From Morinoia aosen (lineage: Eukaryota > Arthropoda > Malacostraca > Amphipoda > Talitridae), in NCBI GenBank assembly GCA_030386875.1, contig CM059568.1:12324316-12388315 (forward strand): DNA of 64,000 bases, read 5' to 3'. Position numbers and translations under genes: made by a program. A model generated the notes under the pieces. It worked only from the letters and a program-made list of their open reading frames with translations. It was not told the origin of the DNA and did not search any database. Below, one piece after another: positions 10,733 through 21,690 of the stretch. The number at the start of each line of letters is the position of its first letter. The first letter of the stretch is position 1.

Positions 10733-10920
10733 ATATTAAACCACATGTTATTTCATATTACCAAAAATATTTATCTACATATTACTTCATATTAATGCAT
10801 ATGCTACATCTTATTCCACATATTATTCCATATGTTACGTATTACTCCATGTATTGCTGCACTTATTACTCCATATATTAGTCCCTATATTCTTCCACAT
10901 ATTACTCCACATATTGATCA
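10733..10920. repeat. Degenerate AT-rich short repeat
   Basis: Loose repeats of CACATATTACTCCATAT-like units of variable length (about 10-18 bp) begin just outside the mariner element. Confidence 0.7.
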
Positions 10921-11040
10921 TGATGAGTGGTTAACCTAATAAAATGGTAAACAGTTTTTACTACTAAAGTAACTCAAAATCAATCCAAATTTCTGTTTGG
11001 AATCTCGACATCATTGTATGCGATTTCGGAATTATTTTAA

Positions 11041-11312
11041 CCCAATCCAGATACTTCACTTTGCGCCCTCTCCAGATACTCCACTCTACGCCCATTCCAG
11101 ATACTCCACTTTGCGCCCACTCCAGATACGCCAGTCTGTGCTCACTCCATATATTGTATACCACCACTTAACACCCATTCCAAACAGACCAGTCTGTGCC
11201 CACTCCAGATACTGTACACCACTTTACACCCACTCCAAATAGACCACTCTGCGCCCACTCCAGATACTGTACACCACTTTACACCCACTCCAAATAGATC
11301 ACTCTGCGCCCA
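11041..11312. repeat. Degenerate ~26-28-bp array with a ~55-bp dimer on the right
   Basis: Units are of the form CGCCCACTCCAGATACTCCA. On the right side a two-unit dimer (CCAGATACTGTACACCAC alternating with CCAAATAGACCACTCTG) repeats about 2.5 times, showing a later round of amplification of a pair of units. Confidence 0.85.
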
Positions 11313-12611
11313 CTCGGACTCGACAAAGGTCAGGCGAGGGAAGGTCTCTATCTTCGAAGTTCAAGCAAAAAATAAGTGATTGTGTTCTCAGCGAACTTCC
11401 TCAGAAAAACTAATTGGCTTTCAGTCAAAATTCTCATCAGCAATTGGGCGTCGCTTCATTCGATCGAAGTGAGAGCGAATTTCAAAGAAGGCGATTCAAT
11501 CTGTGAGGCAAAAATAAATTGACGCGCAGCCCGAGGCGCGATATCGGAGAAAGGAAGAGCAGAGGTTGGCGTCGCGGAATTCTTCGCGTAAGAAAGTCAA
11601 GTTTTGTAAATGTGCAGAATAAGGTCAAGTTGAGTGACGGAAGACATGACTATTCGATAAATTATGCGGCTGTATTTTTCGCTCGAGTTATTTTATTTTT
11701 TAGTCTTGTTAAGCAATCCTCTCACAGAAGTCCCTAAAGGTATTAATGAGGTGTAAAAAAAGTAGAGAATCCCTTCTGATAGAAAAAAGTTGATTTCGGA
11801 GGGCACTTTATTAGTTTGGTGATAGTGCGCGTCGCAGCCCTGGGAGTAAAGGGCTCTCCGACTACAATTACGTCTCTATCTTCTTTAACGAGGCTCAGCT
11901 ACGCACGATGAACGTTGACGTCACTCACGCTCAACTCTACGTCATCGCAGCGTGTGACGCGCGCAGGACGCTCAGGTTGTGATATTTTCAAACGCGCTAA
12001 CTTGCCTCAGAGAGCCTGTAAATGTTCCACGATTCAGTCTCTCTCGAAACAAAACAGAACCAATAAAGCTGACAATTTCTTTCCGTCACTCGTCAAACAA
12101 TGACAACGAAGAATCAAAGGCTCTTCGTTTGTCCTACGAGTTCAATGCGATAGACTGAAGAATAATGTTCTCTTCTTCTTCTGGACAATAGAATGAGAAT
12201 GACTCTGACTTAGTCAGTTTGAACTACATCAGACTTGGCTGTTGATTTCTTTTACATAAATTTGATACAATAAACATTTATGTTGACCTTTGCGAGACTT
12301 CGCTCTTTTGAGGTTTATTTTCGCTTGCTGTTTCAGCGTGAATATTTGTGGTGAGTTTTCTATAACGAGTACTTTTACAGTAAAAACGCTCACACGGATG
12401 TAGACGAATAAGCCACGAAGCGTAAAATTACTCACATATGAACAGAAAAAGATCGAGTCAAAGCTCACTTCATCGACTTTTCGTTAATGTGAAATAGACT
12501 AAGTCTTCATGTTGGTAAAACTGTAATGATTATTCATTGATCACACAGCACATGGGGATTGAGTACCGTCTTAGAAGAAGTATTGTCCCATGCGCTGAGA
12601 AATATTTTTAA
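11313..12611. other. Unique sequence
   Basis: No recognisable gene. The segment 11510-11590 and 11890-11990 are locally GC-richer, with frames of 60-72 codons but no family resemblance that I can see. Confidence 0.5.
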
Positions 12612-12660
12612 TCTATACTATAATAAGAGCCGCGTCCGTCTGTCTGTCCGAAGCCAGCCG
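12612..12660 (+). mobile_element. Possible Helitron 5' end
   Basis: The sequence A|TCTATACTATAATAAGAG followed by CCGCGTCCGTCTGTCTGTCC resembles the 5' terminus of animal Helitrons, which begin with TC after a host A and often start TCTATACTAT. I could not find the matching 3' hairpin with a CTRR end, so only this end is proposed and it may be a coincidence or a truncated copy. Confidence 0.35.
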
Positions 12661-12898
12661 AAAGTGTGTGATGAGCGTATCTGCGATACAAGCTTAGGAA
12701 ATAGGAACGTGTGTCATGTGATTTGTCGAACATTATTTTACATTTTTGACGGTCCGTCTGCACTATGTAGACTTTATCAACTCTCGCGAGATTGAATTTT
12801 TTTATTTCTTACCGCCTTTCTTTTATTTTGCTTTATTATTTATTTCAAATAAACGGGGGTGGACTGCAAATTAATGACAATGGGAACAGGTGAAAGAT

Positions 12899-13033
12899 GA
12901 TTGATTTATTATTGCGACTTCATGAATTCTACTTCCGAGTAAATGAATAGTAGAAATGTGAACTTCTTAAATTTGTGGGTATGTGTGATATAAGTTTTGA
13001 GATCCAAGATTTCTTTGCGAAACTGAAGTATGG
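12899..13033. repeat. Dispersed repeat D1, copy B
   Basis: Same-orientation match to 9369-9507, with roughly three-quarters of bases alike by eye and small indels. The similarity starts at ATTGATT(T/G)AT and ends after AAGATTTCTTTGCG. Confidence 0.7.
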
Positions 13034-14172
13034 AGTAGAAGAAAAAGATGATAGAACCTCGTTATCAATGAATCAGATTCTAATCATTTTGATGCTGATT
13101 CGTAGGACCTTCAACTTATATTTACCATTTACAGAACATATATTTACCATTTGTATCGATCTCTGATGTCGCAAATTCTTTAGAATTTACTGTTTGTTAC
13201 ATCACGGTTCGTTCTTCGAAAAGTGTCTCTGCCATTTGTTTTGGAAAATCGACTTTTCCCTATACGGGCCGCGATAAATATTTTTGTAATCAAAGAATTC
13301 ACTGGCGAACCTCCATAATTTAGAAGAAAAAATATCGGGAGCAATGCATTACAAAATGCCTCCCATAGTGTCTCATTAATTACCCAGAGTTGCTCGCTGG
13401 GGAGCAATCGAACACCGCTGAATGTATGGCTTACATTATGAACGGTATTACCCTTATTTCTGCTATTCTTCATTTCACAAGCTATTTCAAATTATCGATT
13501 TACGATGAACCCTGACCAAGAAACGAACACTTCGCATCGTAAAAGCCCCAATTAAGGTCTTTTCCAAATTTTATTTTTCCCCATAAGGCCATAAAGAGTT
13601 CAGCTGTGTCTTTTGATCTATAATGTGACTGACACTGTGGAGTTGTAATTTTCAATGATGGGTTTGATGTAATCGAGGTGGGGAAATAATACAAACAGAA
13701 TTTGTAGAACGAAAAGAACGTTGAGGAATAAACAGCACAATAGAAGTTAATTGTATACAGGGAAGCAGAAAATGTCAATCGAAGAAGCGTAAGTGATTGA
13801 CCGCTTTGTTTCCACAGGGCTAGTGCATTTCTTTATTTTTTCTCTCCGTACGCTTATTTTTAGTGATGGAAAGATTTCGACAAAGACAAGACTCTTGTTC
13901 CAACAAAAGTGGCTCGATGTGTACATTTTGAAAACTAATTATGATCGGCTCCGTATCACACATACGCAGAGTTTCAATAATTCCAAAATTGGCACAAACA
14001 TTTATTTTTCAATGCACAGATCAGAGCCATGATAGATCAGTAGGCAGTTTATCAGTTAGATCAGCCTGCTGTTGAGGTAGCAGCAGACCCAACTGTAGAA
14101 GTAATCGAGGCTTCTCGCCTCCGGTAACAGAGTTGTGAAGTCTATCGGGACAATTGCATCCTTTTAGGGAGT
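13034..14172. other. Unique AT-rich sequence
   Basis: Frames of up to 97 codons occur on the minus strand (13180-13473) without any recognised domain. No repeat or RNA gene was seen. Confidence 0.5.
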
Positions 14173-14282
14173 CCCACAGTCTAAATTTTTCACCATGGAA
14201 TGAGTGATTTTAGTTCTCCAGATACAGATTTTGCATAGGACGACTAAAATCATACATGCAACGGTGCAAATAATAGGCTGGG
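14173..14282. mobile_element. Hairpin MITE family H, diverged copy 6
   Basis: Starts CCCACAGTCTAAATTTTTCA and ends AATAGGCTGGG. Termini match the family, but the interior is different (GATTTTAGT and ACTAAAATC as inner arms), so this is either a diverged copy or a related subfamily. It ends 7 bp before the next MITE begins at 14290. Confidence 0.6.
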
Positions 14283-14289
14283 TGAGGGT

Positions 14290-14561
14290 CACGGTAAAGG
14301 AAACAAGGTAGGGTCATTTCTATTTGAGAAAATACACTTCCTCTTGTTCGGCTAGCCAATAGAAAGGCTTTATTTCAGACAAACTTTATGATGTCACTAA
14401 AACTCCATGTCGTTCGGCCAATAATGGAGCCAGATTTGGGGGTAGCAGTGTTACCAGATGCAATGTGAGCGCTGCTATTGGTTCGTTGCCGTGACGTCAG
14501 CAAAACCACACCGTCAACGAAAATAAGACTGGTTTGAACCTACCTTGTTTCCTGTATCGTG
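14290..14561. mobile_element. ~270-bp MITE family T, copy A (hAT-like?)
   Basis: The ends are inverted repeats CACGGTAAAGGAAACAAGGT and (right end, complement) CACGATACAGGAAACAAGGT. The left flank GTGAGGGT and the right flank ATGAGGGT differ at one base and could be an 8-bp target duplication, which would fit the hAT superfamily. The interior has no open frame but carries ATTGG (CCAAT box) twice and a perfect TGACGTCA at 14492-14499. A second copy in the opposite orientation lies at 39262-39531. Confidence 0.8.
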
Positions 14562-14860
14562 ATGAGGGTGAATTGGGTACAGGGAGTAAAGGGAGGGTGG
14601 AAGTAGCAGGGTTTGGAATGCAGGTGGGAGTATATGAGAAGAGTTGGGAGTGTGAGAGGAGTGGGAGTGTGTGAGAAGGAGTGGAAATATGTGAGGTAGA
14701 GTGGGAGTGAATGAGAAAAATGGTGAATGGGTGAGTTGGGTGGGAATGTGGGATGATGAGTGGAAGTATATAAGTAAGAGTGTGATCGAGTGTATGAGGA
14801 GAAGTGAAGGTCCGTGATGAAGAGTTGTAGTGTATGAGGGAAGGGTACACGCAGGACTGC
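14562..14860. repeat. Degenerate purine/GT-rich repeat
   Basis: The plus strand is almost free of C and consists of variants of GAGTGTGAGAGGAGTGGGA with irregular spacing of about 25-30 bp. A 117-codon minus-strand frame across it (HSHPTHPFTIFLIHSHS-like) reflects the low complexity. Confidence 0.8.
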
Positions 14861-15003
14861 GTTAGATGTACAAGTGATGGTTGGGAACAGCGAGAGCGGT
14901 CACTGACACTTGATAGATACTACAGTCACGGTAGATCGTCATGGTAGACTTTGCCGAGCGATATTGGGGTCTATTCACATTGAATGAAATGCAAAAGCAG
15001 CGT

Positions 15004-15230
15004 CTTGAGCTGAAAATAGAAAAATACGAAAGAGAACATCATGTTCATTTGACTGCCACGAATTCGAAAAAAGTTCGCCAAATAAAGTGGGCCGAAACAC
15101 CAGCTCACTGAATATGAACTGATATTTTCAATATTGTATGCATAAATGAACATTTGTTTACTATGCTCATACCACAGATTCAACAAAAATTTAAAGGCGA
15201 ACAAAATGCTAACAAAATTTGCCATTCACC
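15004..15230. repeat. Dispersed repeat D2, copy A
   Basis: The right half resembles 19185-19345 in the same orientation (GTTTACT/GTTCACTTTGCT, then AAAAATTTAAA, then AAAATGCTAA). The minus-strand frames match as well: ANFVSILFAFKFLLNL here and TNFFSIFFVFKFLVNL at 19290-19340. Both may be remnants of the same unidentified element. Confidence 0.55.
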
Positions 15231-15455
15231 AGAATTAAAAAAATTGAAAACTTTTCGTAAAGCAGGTTCATCATCAATTCTGTAAAATACAAAGTATGAT
15301 CAACAATGCGTACTATAATGACAATTCAGAGACATGTTTTTGAAGCTAAAAAGTAAAAATTTATGTATCTGCAGATGTATGGGACTTCGTATTTGAGTGC
15401 CAGCTTCAGAAGCAAATTTTTGATTGCTGCGATGACTCGCGCAATGGATATTTAA

Positions 15456-15558
15456 CCCAGTCAAACTTTTTCGCCAAAGCTTGCATGTTTTTCGCCGCCT
15501 AAGTGATTTAATTACTTGGGCGGCGAAAATCATGCATGCAGGCGGCGATTAGGTTGGG
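15456..15558. mobile_element. Hairpin MITE family H, copy 3
   Basis: Starts CCCAGTCAAACTTTTTCGCC. The loop region TAAGTGATTTAATTACTTGG is almost the same as in copies 1, 4 and 5. The right terminus is worn (GGTTGGG instead of GACTGGG) and about 5 bp shorter. Confidence 0.8.
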
Positions 15559-16204
15559 TAATGTGAGTTCTACCAGAGGAGACACTTTAGCCTGACTTAC
15601 TCGTCGAATTGTTCTGAATATTTGCTCGAGGTACATTTTGAGACAAAGGAAAAACCTGCTGACACAAGCATTGCACCTACGAAACTGAATGTATCAGGCT
15701 TATTAATAAATTCCAATTCCAATGGTTAAATGATTAAGATTTGTCAAAAGTAAGTTAGAGTTAGAGCTTTATTGAGCTTGATAAATAGGAACAATAGGAA
15801 CGACATTGATGGGATCAATTTTTTCACGTCTATGTGGATTACAAGCCTCTAATTGGATCTAAACAAACTCGAGAGTTCTGCCGTTTTCGCTAACACAGTT
15901 CATGCCAATTAGAACGAGCTGTTATTTCTCTAACCTAAAGTTTCATGAAATCTTCAATTATTTCCCTAATGATGCTTCCTAATCAGATTATTCAAAGTTT
16001 AAATTCCTATAATCTTCTAACATATTTTTAGGTGTCAACAGGTGACGCGGTTGCCTAAGAAACTTCGTTCTATTTGTGTGAAGCTGCGCTGATGCTCGTT
16101 TTTTATCTTACCTTTGAAATTATTCGAGCGTAGAAATGGGATTACTGTCACGAACTCTGCTTTTAGGGCTCTTCTGATTGTCACTTGTAACTTTTTATAA
16201 ACTT
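15559..16204. other. Unique AT-rich sequence
   Basis: No gene or repeat was recognised. Confidence 0.5.
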
Positions 16205-16425
16205 TTATAAACGAATTTTCATAAAGGATTTTCAATAAAGGATTTTTAATAAATAATAAAGGATTTTTATTAAATGAAAAAGGATTTTTAATAAATAATA
16301 AAGGATTCGTAATAAGTAATAAAGGATTTTTAATAAATAATAAAGGATTTTTAATAAATGATAAGGATTTTTAATAAATAATAAAGAATTTTTAATAAAG
16401 GATTTTTATCATGGGATTTTTTATA
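16205..16425. repeat. AT-rich ~19-21-bp degenerate array
   Basis: Units of AATAATAAAGGATTTTTAAT recur about eleven times with length changes. Confidence 0.85.
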
Positions 16426-18150
16426 AAGTTTGACCGTAGGAGAAAACACTGAGTGTGCTCGTTCTGTGCATTTAAATTTGGTAGCTTTGAGGGAATTATC
16501 AATTTTTGAAAGATATTTTCACATCAGTAAGCAGAGAACGTCTCAGTAAATCATGCATTCATGATTAGATTTAACTGTCATTACATAAGTCTTCAACCCG
16601 TTCGTTTCCATAGTTAATTTTACATGCAAATTCAAATAGATTGTAATTTTAACAACAATTTTATCTGGGCAAATTGAGCTGATTCACAAACTTAGGATAG
16701 CGAAGAGTTTTTACATAGTTTATGATTTTCAGTACAAATTAAGACATACGAGATCATGCAATACCATTGATGATGATGTAATATACCAATAGAAAGAAAC
16801 ATCATCAAGTGTTATATAGTATACTGACCACAGCTTGGATTGAGCTAGGTAAAACTGTTTATAGGGTTTGGAAACAGTGATAAGTTACCACATAATTAAA
16901 GTATAATTTCAGGCTCTTATACAGCAGCAGAGAATCAACTCTTAACAAAGGAAAATACGTCCCAGAAAATATTATTAACTACGTGCAATTAAAATAAACA
17001 CCAGAACTTACTTTCAAACATATTGGCCGTGGAATTTTCTAGCATAAGTTTGAATGGATATTTTCCATAAGTGATTCAACACCCAGCACACTTTTCAAAA
17101 CATATTTCAGCGATCCTTCAAATTCACACAGTTTTCAACAAGTACTGGACAAGCAGATTCACTTCTATTACACAACGAGTTGCCCTACTCACGAAAAACA
17201 CTGCACATCTCATTCCACAGCCATGTTCATGTCCAGAGCACCAAGCGATACTGATTCGACGTTCGGCAGCGGCTAGTCTATATACTCTCCGCCTTGAACA
17301 CCCGGGTTTTCCATGAGCTCAGCCTCTCCAGTGTCATCTCTGGTGCCAACATTCCAGAACTTCCATCCTTCGGGCCTGTGAATGAGTCGCTGGCGCTAGC
17401 CAACGCTCAGGAAAAGAACACTGGAAGCTCCGCCCCCTTGCTGGGTGCCAACTGCCCTCACGCGCTCTAGCTCCGCCCGACCATCCCTTAGCAACAGTGT
17501 TCCTCAATCTTCGCATTAGAGAAACTAATCTTCTGTTAATAATGTTCCTGCTAGGTTAAAGGCATAGTGTTTCATCATAAACTACCATTTGATTCAGTGA
17601 AATAACAATATTTTTTTAGAATCGTTTCATAACAAGGCTCGTGCGGGAGCTTCACAAGGTCAATGATATCTCCGAACGTGGCATCACAAGCGATGAAGAA
17701 AAATCGCGTATTTATAATTGTTAACTGGCATGATTCTGTACCAACACATACAGACTTACTTTACACAGTTATTTAAGCTAAGATGAGTTGAAAACATCAT
17801 GAAAAAGACTTATAAAAAAGAGCGAGTAGCTTTATTTCAATCCGTAGTCAGGGCCTCTTACGTCTCAAGGAAGCGCGGCGACTAGAGACTTTTTTTTAGC
17901 CTCGTGCATTGTACTGCGACCGAATAAGGCAAGGGAGACGACTACGAGTGAGTCACCGAGGTATTACCTAGTGTGAGTAAGGCTCTGGGATACCCTGATG
18001 CTCACAATAACTCTGGCCATATAGAAATTGAGGAGTGCCCCGAAATATCTTGATTACTTTGGACACCGTGACTAGTCAAGAGCAACGGTAAACGGTGACT
18101 AATGCAGTGCGCCCTACAGAGAGATATATTGGTTATTCATCATAGCTCCA
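16426..18150. other. Unique sequence with a GC-richer patch
   Basis: Mostly AT-rich. The part at 17260-17510 is GC-richer and has frames of 60-81 codons on both strands (17071-17316 plus and 17334-17516 minus) that I do not recognise. No promoter or splice pattern can be argued from sequence alone. Confidence 0.45.
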
Positions 18151-18365
18151 TGTGAGGGCGATCGGTTGTTACCTATTCTGGAGCTGATTTGATAGTTTAA
18201 CTTTGCAGGAAATATGTGATAGCTTCAAAAATTTAAGAAATTTGTTTTTTACTACGACGACGTGATGGCAATCGGTTGCTACCGGTTCTCGGGCTGTTTT
18301 GGTTGCTTAATATCGCTGGCATTTTGGAATTGCTATAAAAATTAAGGAAGATTCATTTTTTGTAT
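18151..18365. repeat. Old ~110-bp tandem duplication
   Basis: The segment starting GTGAGGGCGATCGGTTGTTA (18151) is repeated as GTGATGGCAATCGGTTGCTA (about 18262). The following parts align: ...GGAGCTGATTTGATAGTTTA against GGGCTGTTTTGGTTGCTTAA, then GCTATAAAAATTAAGGAAG against GCTTCAAAAATTTAAGAAA. The copies are strongly diverged, so the duplication is old. Confidence 0.7.
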
Positions 18366-19024
18366 CGCTCTGAGAAGCTCAGTGTGAGTGGACACTATTT
18401 CGGAATAGAGAACACAAAAGAATAAATCAATTCTTTCTGATGAAAATATGCTTAATACTTATTTGAGAACTTTAACTTCAGAAAGGCTTCGCAAGTGGTA
18501 AATATTAAACCATCCATGGGAATTACCAATTTAAAATCCTTCCTTTATCGTCATCAGTGCGACAATAGGAGCTACTCTCTTGAATTTTGTGTTATTTTTA
18601 GTGTTTGAAGCTCAGTAAAAATGCTTCTTTTGAAAGGCGTTAAGAAAACACTTTCGCTTTAATCTGCCAGCGAGAACAGGCTCGGCTTTGCTCATTGCTG
18701 CGCTGCCGTGACGTGTAGAACCGGTTGCCGCGAGCTCTTTTTGCTTCTTTCAGCTCCTCTACGCGGCAGGCTATTTTCCGACGAGCTTTTTTCCTCGTTG
18801 TAACGGGACAGCTGGTAACGTAGGCTTCTCCAAGTCGACTTGGTTATGCTACGTTTAAAATTTTTATCAAATTTCGCTACATGAATTATTCAGTATCTCT
18901 GACAACCGTGTGTGGTTGTGGATGTTCTATGATTTTTATGGCTAAATTGGAAGTCCAAATTGGATGTAGCTTTGCCACGTCAGCGTAAAAAACGTCACTG
19001 CAGTTTTTCCCGAACCTGGTGAGT
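18366..19024. other. Unique sequence
   Basis: No gene recognised. The part at 18660-18830 is GC-richer with no clear frame. Confidence 0.5.
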
Positions 19025-19110
19025 ACGGGAGATTTAGTTTAGAGTTGTTTAGTTTTTTTAGTTCAGTTTTAGTTTAGTTTAGAGTTAATTAGTTAAGAGA
19101 ATATCTTTTC
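19025..19110. repeat. Low-complexity TTTAGTT repeat
   Basis: TTTAGTTTAGAGTT-type units repeat irregularly. Confidence 0.75.
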
Positions 19111-19184
19111 ATCCTGATTATATTTAAAAAATTTCAGCACTTTTGGGCGAGACGCATTCATTGATACAGCTCTTGGACGGCCAG

Positions 19185-19345
19185 GGGATGAACTGGAATT
19201 GTTTTGCATGGCGGGAAATTCTCCAGATATTTCCAGTGCTGCAATATAGAAGGGCGGTGTTTAAACAGATGTTCACTTTGCTTAAAGCGCAAATTCACTA
19301 AAAATTTAAAAACAAAGAAAATGCTAAAAAAATTAGTCATTTTTA
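19185..19345. repeat. Dispersed repeat D2, copy B
   Basis: Diverged partner of 15004-15230. It is followed directly by a 17-bp simple repeat (ATTAGTCATTTTTATTC) at about 19335-19410. Confidence 0.5.
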
Positions 19346-19410
19346 TTCATTAGTCATTTTTATTCATTAGTCATTTTATTTTTATTAGTCATTTTTGTTT
19401 TTATTTTAAG
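19335..19410. repeat. Short ~17-bp AT-rich tandem repeat
   Basis: TTAGTCATTTTTATTCA occurs four times with small changes. Confidence 0.85.
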
Positions 19411-19534
19411 GGCGGTGTTGACGTTCTCTGGCTGTAATTTGCACGGGACAGACAAATCCTTGTTGCTCTTGTAGGTTCGTCTGCTGCCCCTTGTTTGTGG
19501 GGCTACGCAGCCCTTGTCCTCTATTCTATGTTTA

Positions 19535-19700
19535 TATTTGCATCAGGAGTATGAGTATTTGATTTGTTTCAGGAGTGTGAGTATTTGTATCAGGAGTGTG
19601 ATACTTGATTTGTATCAGGAGTGTGAGTATATGTATCAGGAGTGAGAGTATTTGATTTGTATCAGGAGTATGAGTATTTGTATCAGGAGTATGAGTAAAT
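19535..19700. repeat. ~21-bp tandem repeat with length variation
   Basis: Units of TTTGTATCAGGAGTGTGAGT recur about eight times, alternating between TTTGTATC and TTTGATTTGTATC starts. Confidence 0.88.
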
Positions 19701-20347
19701 AATGAAAGATAATAGTTAAAGTTCAATTAAAGATGAGTCAACTTTTTTTTCCTGCACTACTGTTGTTTCCAACGTTGTATCCAAAGCACAACATCAGTTA
19801 CTGCACGTAGTGTGTTTTTTAGTTGACGAAACCGATACTAAAGGAATAGTTCGGCAATTATTACAGTCATTACACCTTTTCTCGTTTTATAACCACATTC
19901 TTTCAAAATGTACCGACAAACTGCAAGTTTAACAACAACGAACCATTGAATATAACAGGGAATAGAAATATAGAGACAGTGTAGCGAAAAATAACAACAA
20001 CGACAAATTATAGCGACACCCAGCGAAATGGATAACAGGGAAACTATACATCATAACAAGGAAACAATATGTTGTGACAGAGTCAGTTTATTGTAACAAC
20101 GTTCAAAAAGGATAACAATTATACAAAAAATAGTAACGTGCGTTAATAATATTGTAACAAATTAACAGTTTCTTACACAGTGATTTATAAGCAAAATAAA
20201 CAGTTAAGTACATAATGTATATTGAAAGGTAGTACATAATGTATATTGAAACTATGCGTACAAAATTATTGATAATTACAATTAAGAATGAACACCATAT
20301 GTATCACACGTGAACCGGCCACGTCAGAGTTGTTCTGGAGAATTCCG

Positions 20348-20395
20348 TTACTTCCCGGTCAGCGGATATTGCATCTTCCACTGACCGGGAAGTAA
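20348..20395. repeat. Internal hairpin of element N
   Basis: TTACTTCCCGGTCAGCGGA and TCCACTGACCGGGAAGTAA are complementary at 18 of 19 positions around a 10-bp loop. The inner copy has the same hairpin, more diverged, at about 21173-21222. Confidence 0.85.
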
Positions 20396-20513
20396 TGGAG
20401 TGTAGTCCTACATGTATTATTGTCGGGTGGCATTCAGGCTCCCGAAAGTCAAAATCACGAATGTCGAAATCCCGTACATCTAAATCCCAAAAATCAAAAT
20501 CCCGAATGTAATA

Positions 20514-21690
20514 CACCTTTTCTCGTTTTATAACCACCCGTCAGAACAATATAGCAACAGTTTGCACAATAATACAGCAGCGAATAAAAACTAATAACAG
20601 CGGCTCAAATATAACAACATCCAGTACAAATCTAGTGACGATGCTGCAAAATTGATAACAGATGCAAAATGTTGTGACAGAGACAAATAAATGTAACGTT
20701 GCTTCAAATTATATAACACTCTCAGAATGTTGCAACAGACGATCATTTTCTTTAACAAATAGTCAAATCTTGCAACAATGCTTCAAATAGCCAGTATCAC
20801 AGGTTCAAAATAATGTAACAGATGCAAAAAATAGTAACGAAGAGTCATAAGATGTAACAACATCTTTTAAACCCTATTGACGAGAGAAATTTTTTTTTAT
20901 ACACATCCATATTGAAAAAATGGAAAATAATGGGTTCACCTTGAAATCCCGAATGTCAAAATTCCAGAAATCAAAATCTCGAATATCTAATTCCCGACCA
21001 TATTTGGCAGTGAAATACATACTGTACAGGCTAGTTGGCAACCCTGATTACAACATTCGGGATTTTGATTTTTGGGATTTGGATATTCGGGATTTCGACA
21101 TTCGATATTTTCACTTTCGGGAGCATCAATGCCACCCGACAATAAAACATATGGGACTACATATGTACATTCCGTTACTTTCCGGTCAATGGATGATGTA
21201 ATATCCGACCGGGAAGTACTGGAATTTTCCAGAACAACTCTGACGTGGCTGGTTCTCGTGTGATACATACATATGATGTTTATTCTTTATTGTAATTATC
21301 AATAATTTTGTATGCATAGTCTCAATATGCATCGTGAACTACGTTATATGCTACTTTACTGTTTATTTTACTTATAAAAAATTCTGTCAGAAATTGTTAA
21401 TTTGTTACAATAATATACACGTACGTTACTATTTTTTGTGTAATTGTTATCCTTTTTGAACGTTGTTACAATAAACCGACTCTGTCATTACATATTGTTT
21501 CTTTGTTTTGATGCATAGTTTCACTGTCATTCATTTTGCCTGGTGTCGCTATAATTTGTCGTTGTTGCTATTTTATTGCGACACTGTCTCTATATTTCTA
21601 TTCCCTGTTATATTCAATGGTTCGTCGTTGTTAAATTTGCAGTTCGTCAGTACATTTTGAAAGAATGTGGTTATAAAACGAGAAAAGGTG
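20514..21690. mobile_element. Inner copy of TIR transposon N, inserted inverted in the outer copy
   Basis: This 1,177-bp element has both terminal repeats (CACCTTTTCTCGTTTTATAA and complement) and TA on each side (20512-20513 and 21691-21692). Its left half (20514-20999) is the complement of the outer right half (21693-22178). Its right half (about 21054-21690) is the complement of the outer left half (19873-20511). It therefore lies in the opposite orientation, inserted near the centre of the outer copy. Its central segment (21000-21053) is absent from the outer copy. No transposase is encoded. Confidence 0.88.

Noticed and set aside
17330-17520. TGGTGCCAAC near 17340 as a primer-binding site of an LTR element
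   Set aside because: Ten bases matching the general form of a tRNA-primed site are not enough. No paired terminal repeats and no retroelement coding sequence are visible around it.
20304-21268. Frames with IRDFDFWDLDIRDFDI repeats in element N as genes
   Set aside because: The peptide repeats come from the 15-bp DNA repeats at the element's centre. They occur on both strands and in both nested copies, with no consistent start or length.
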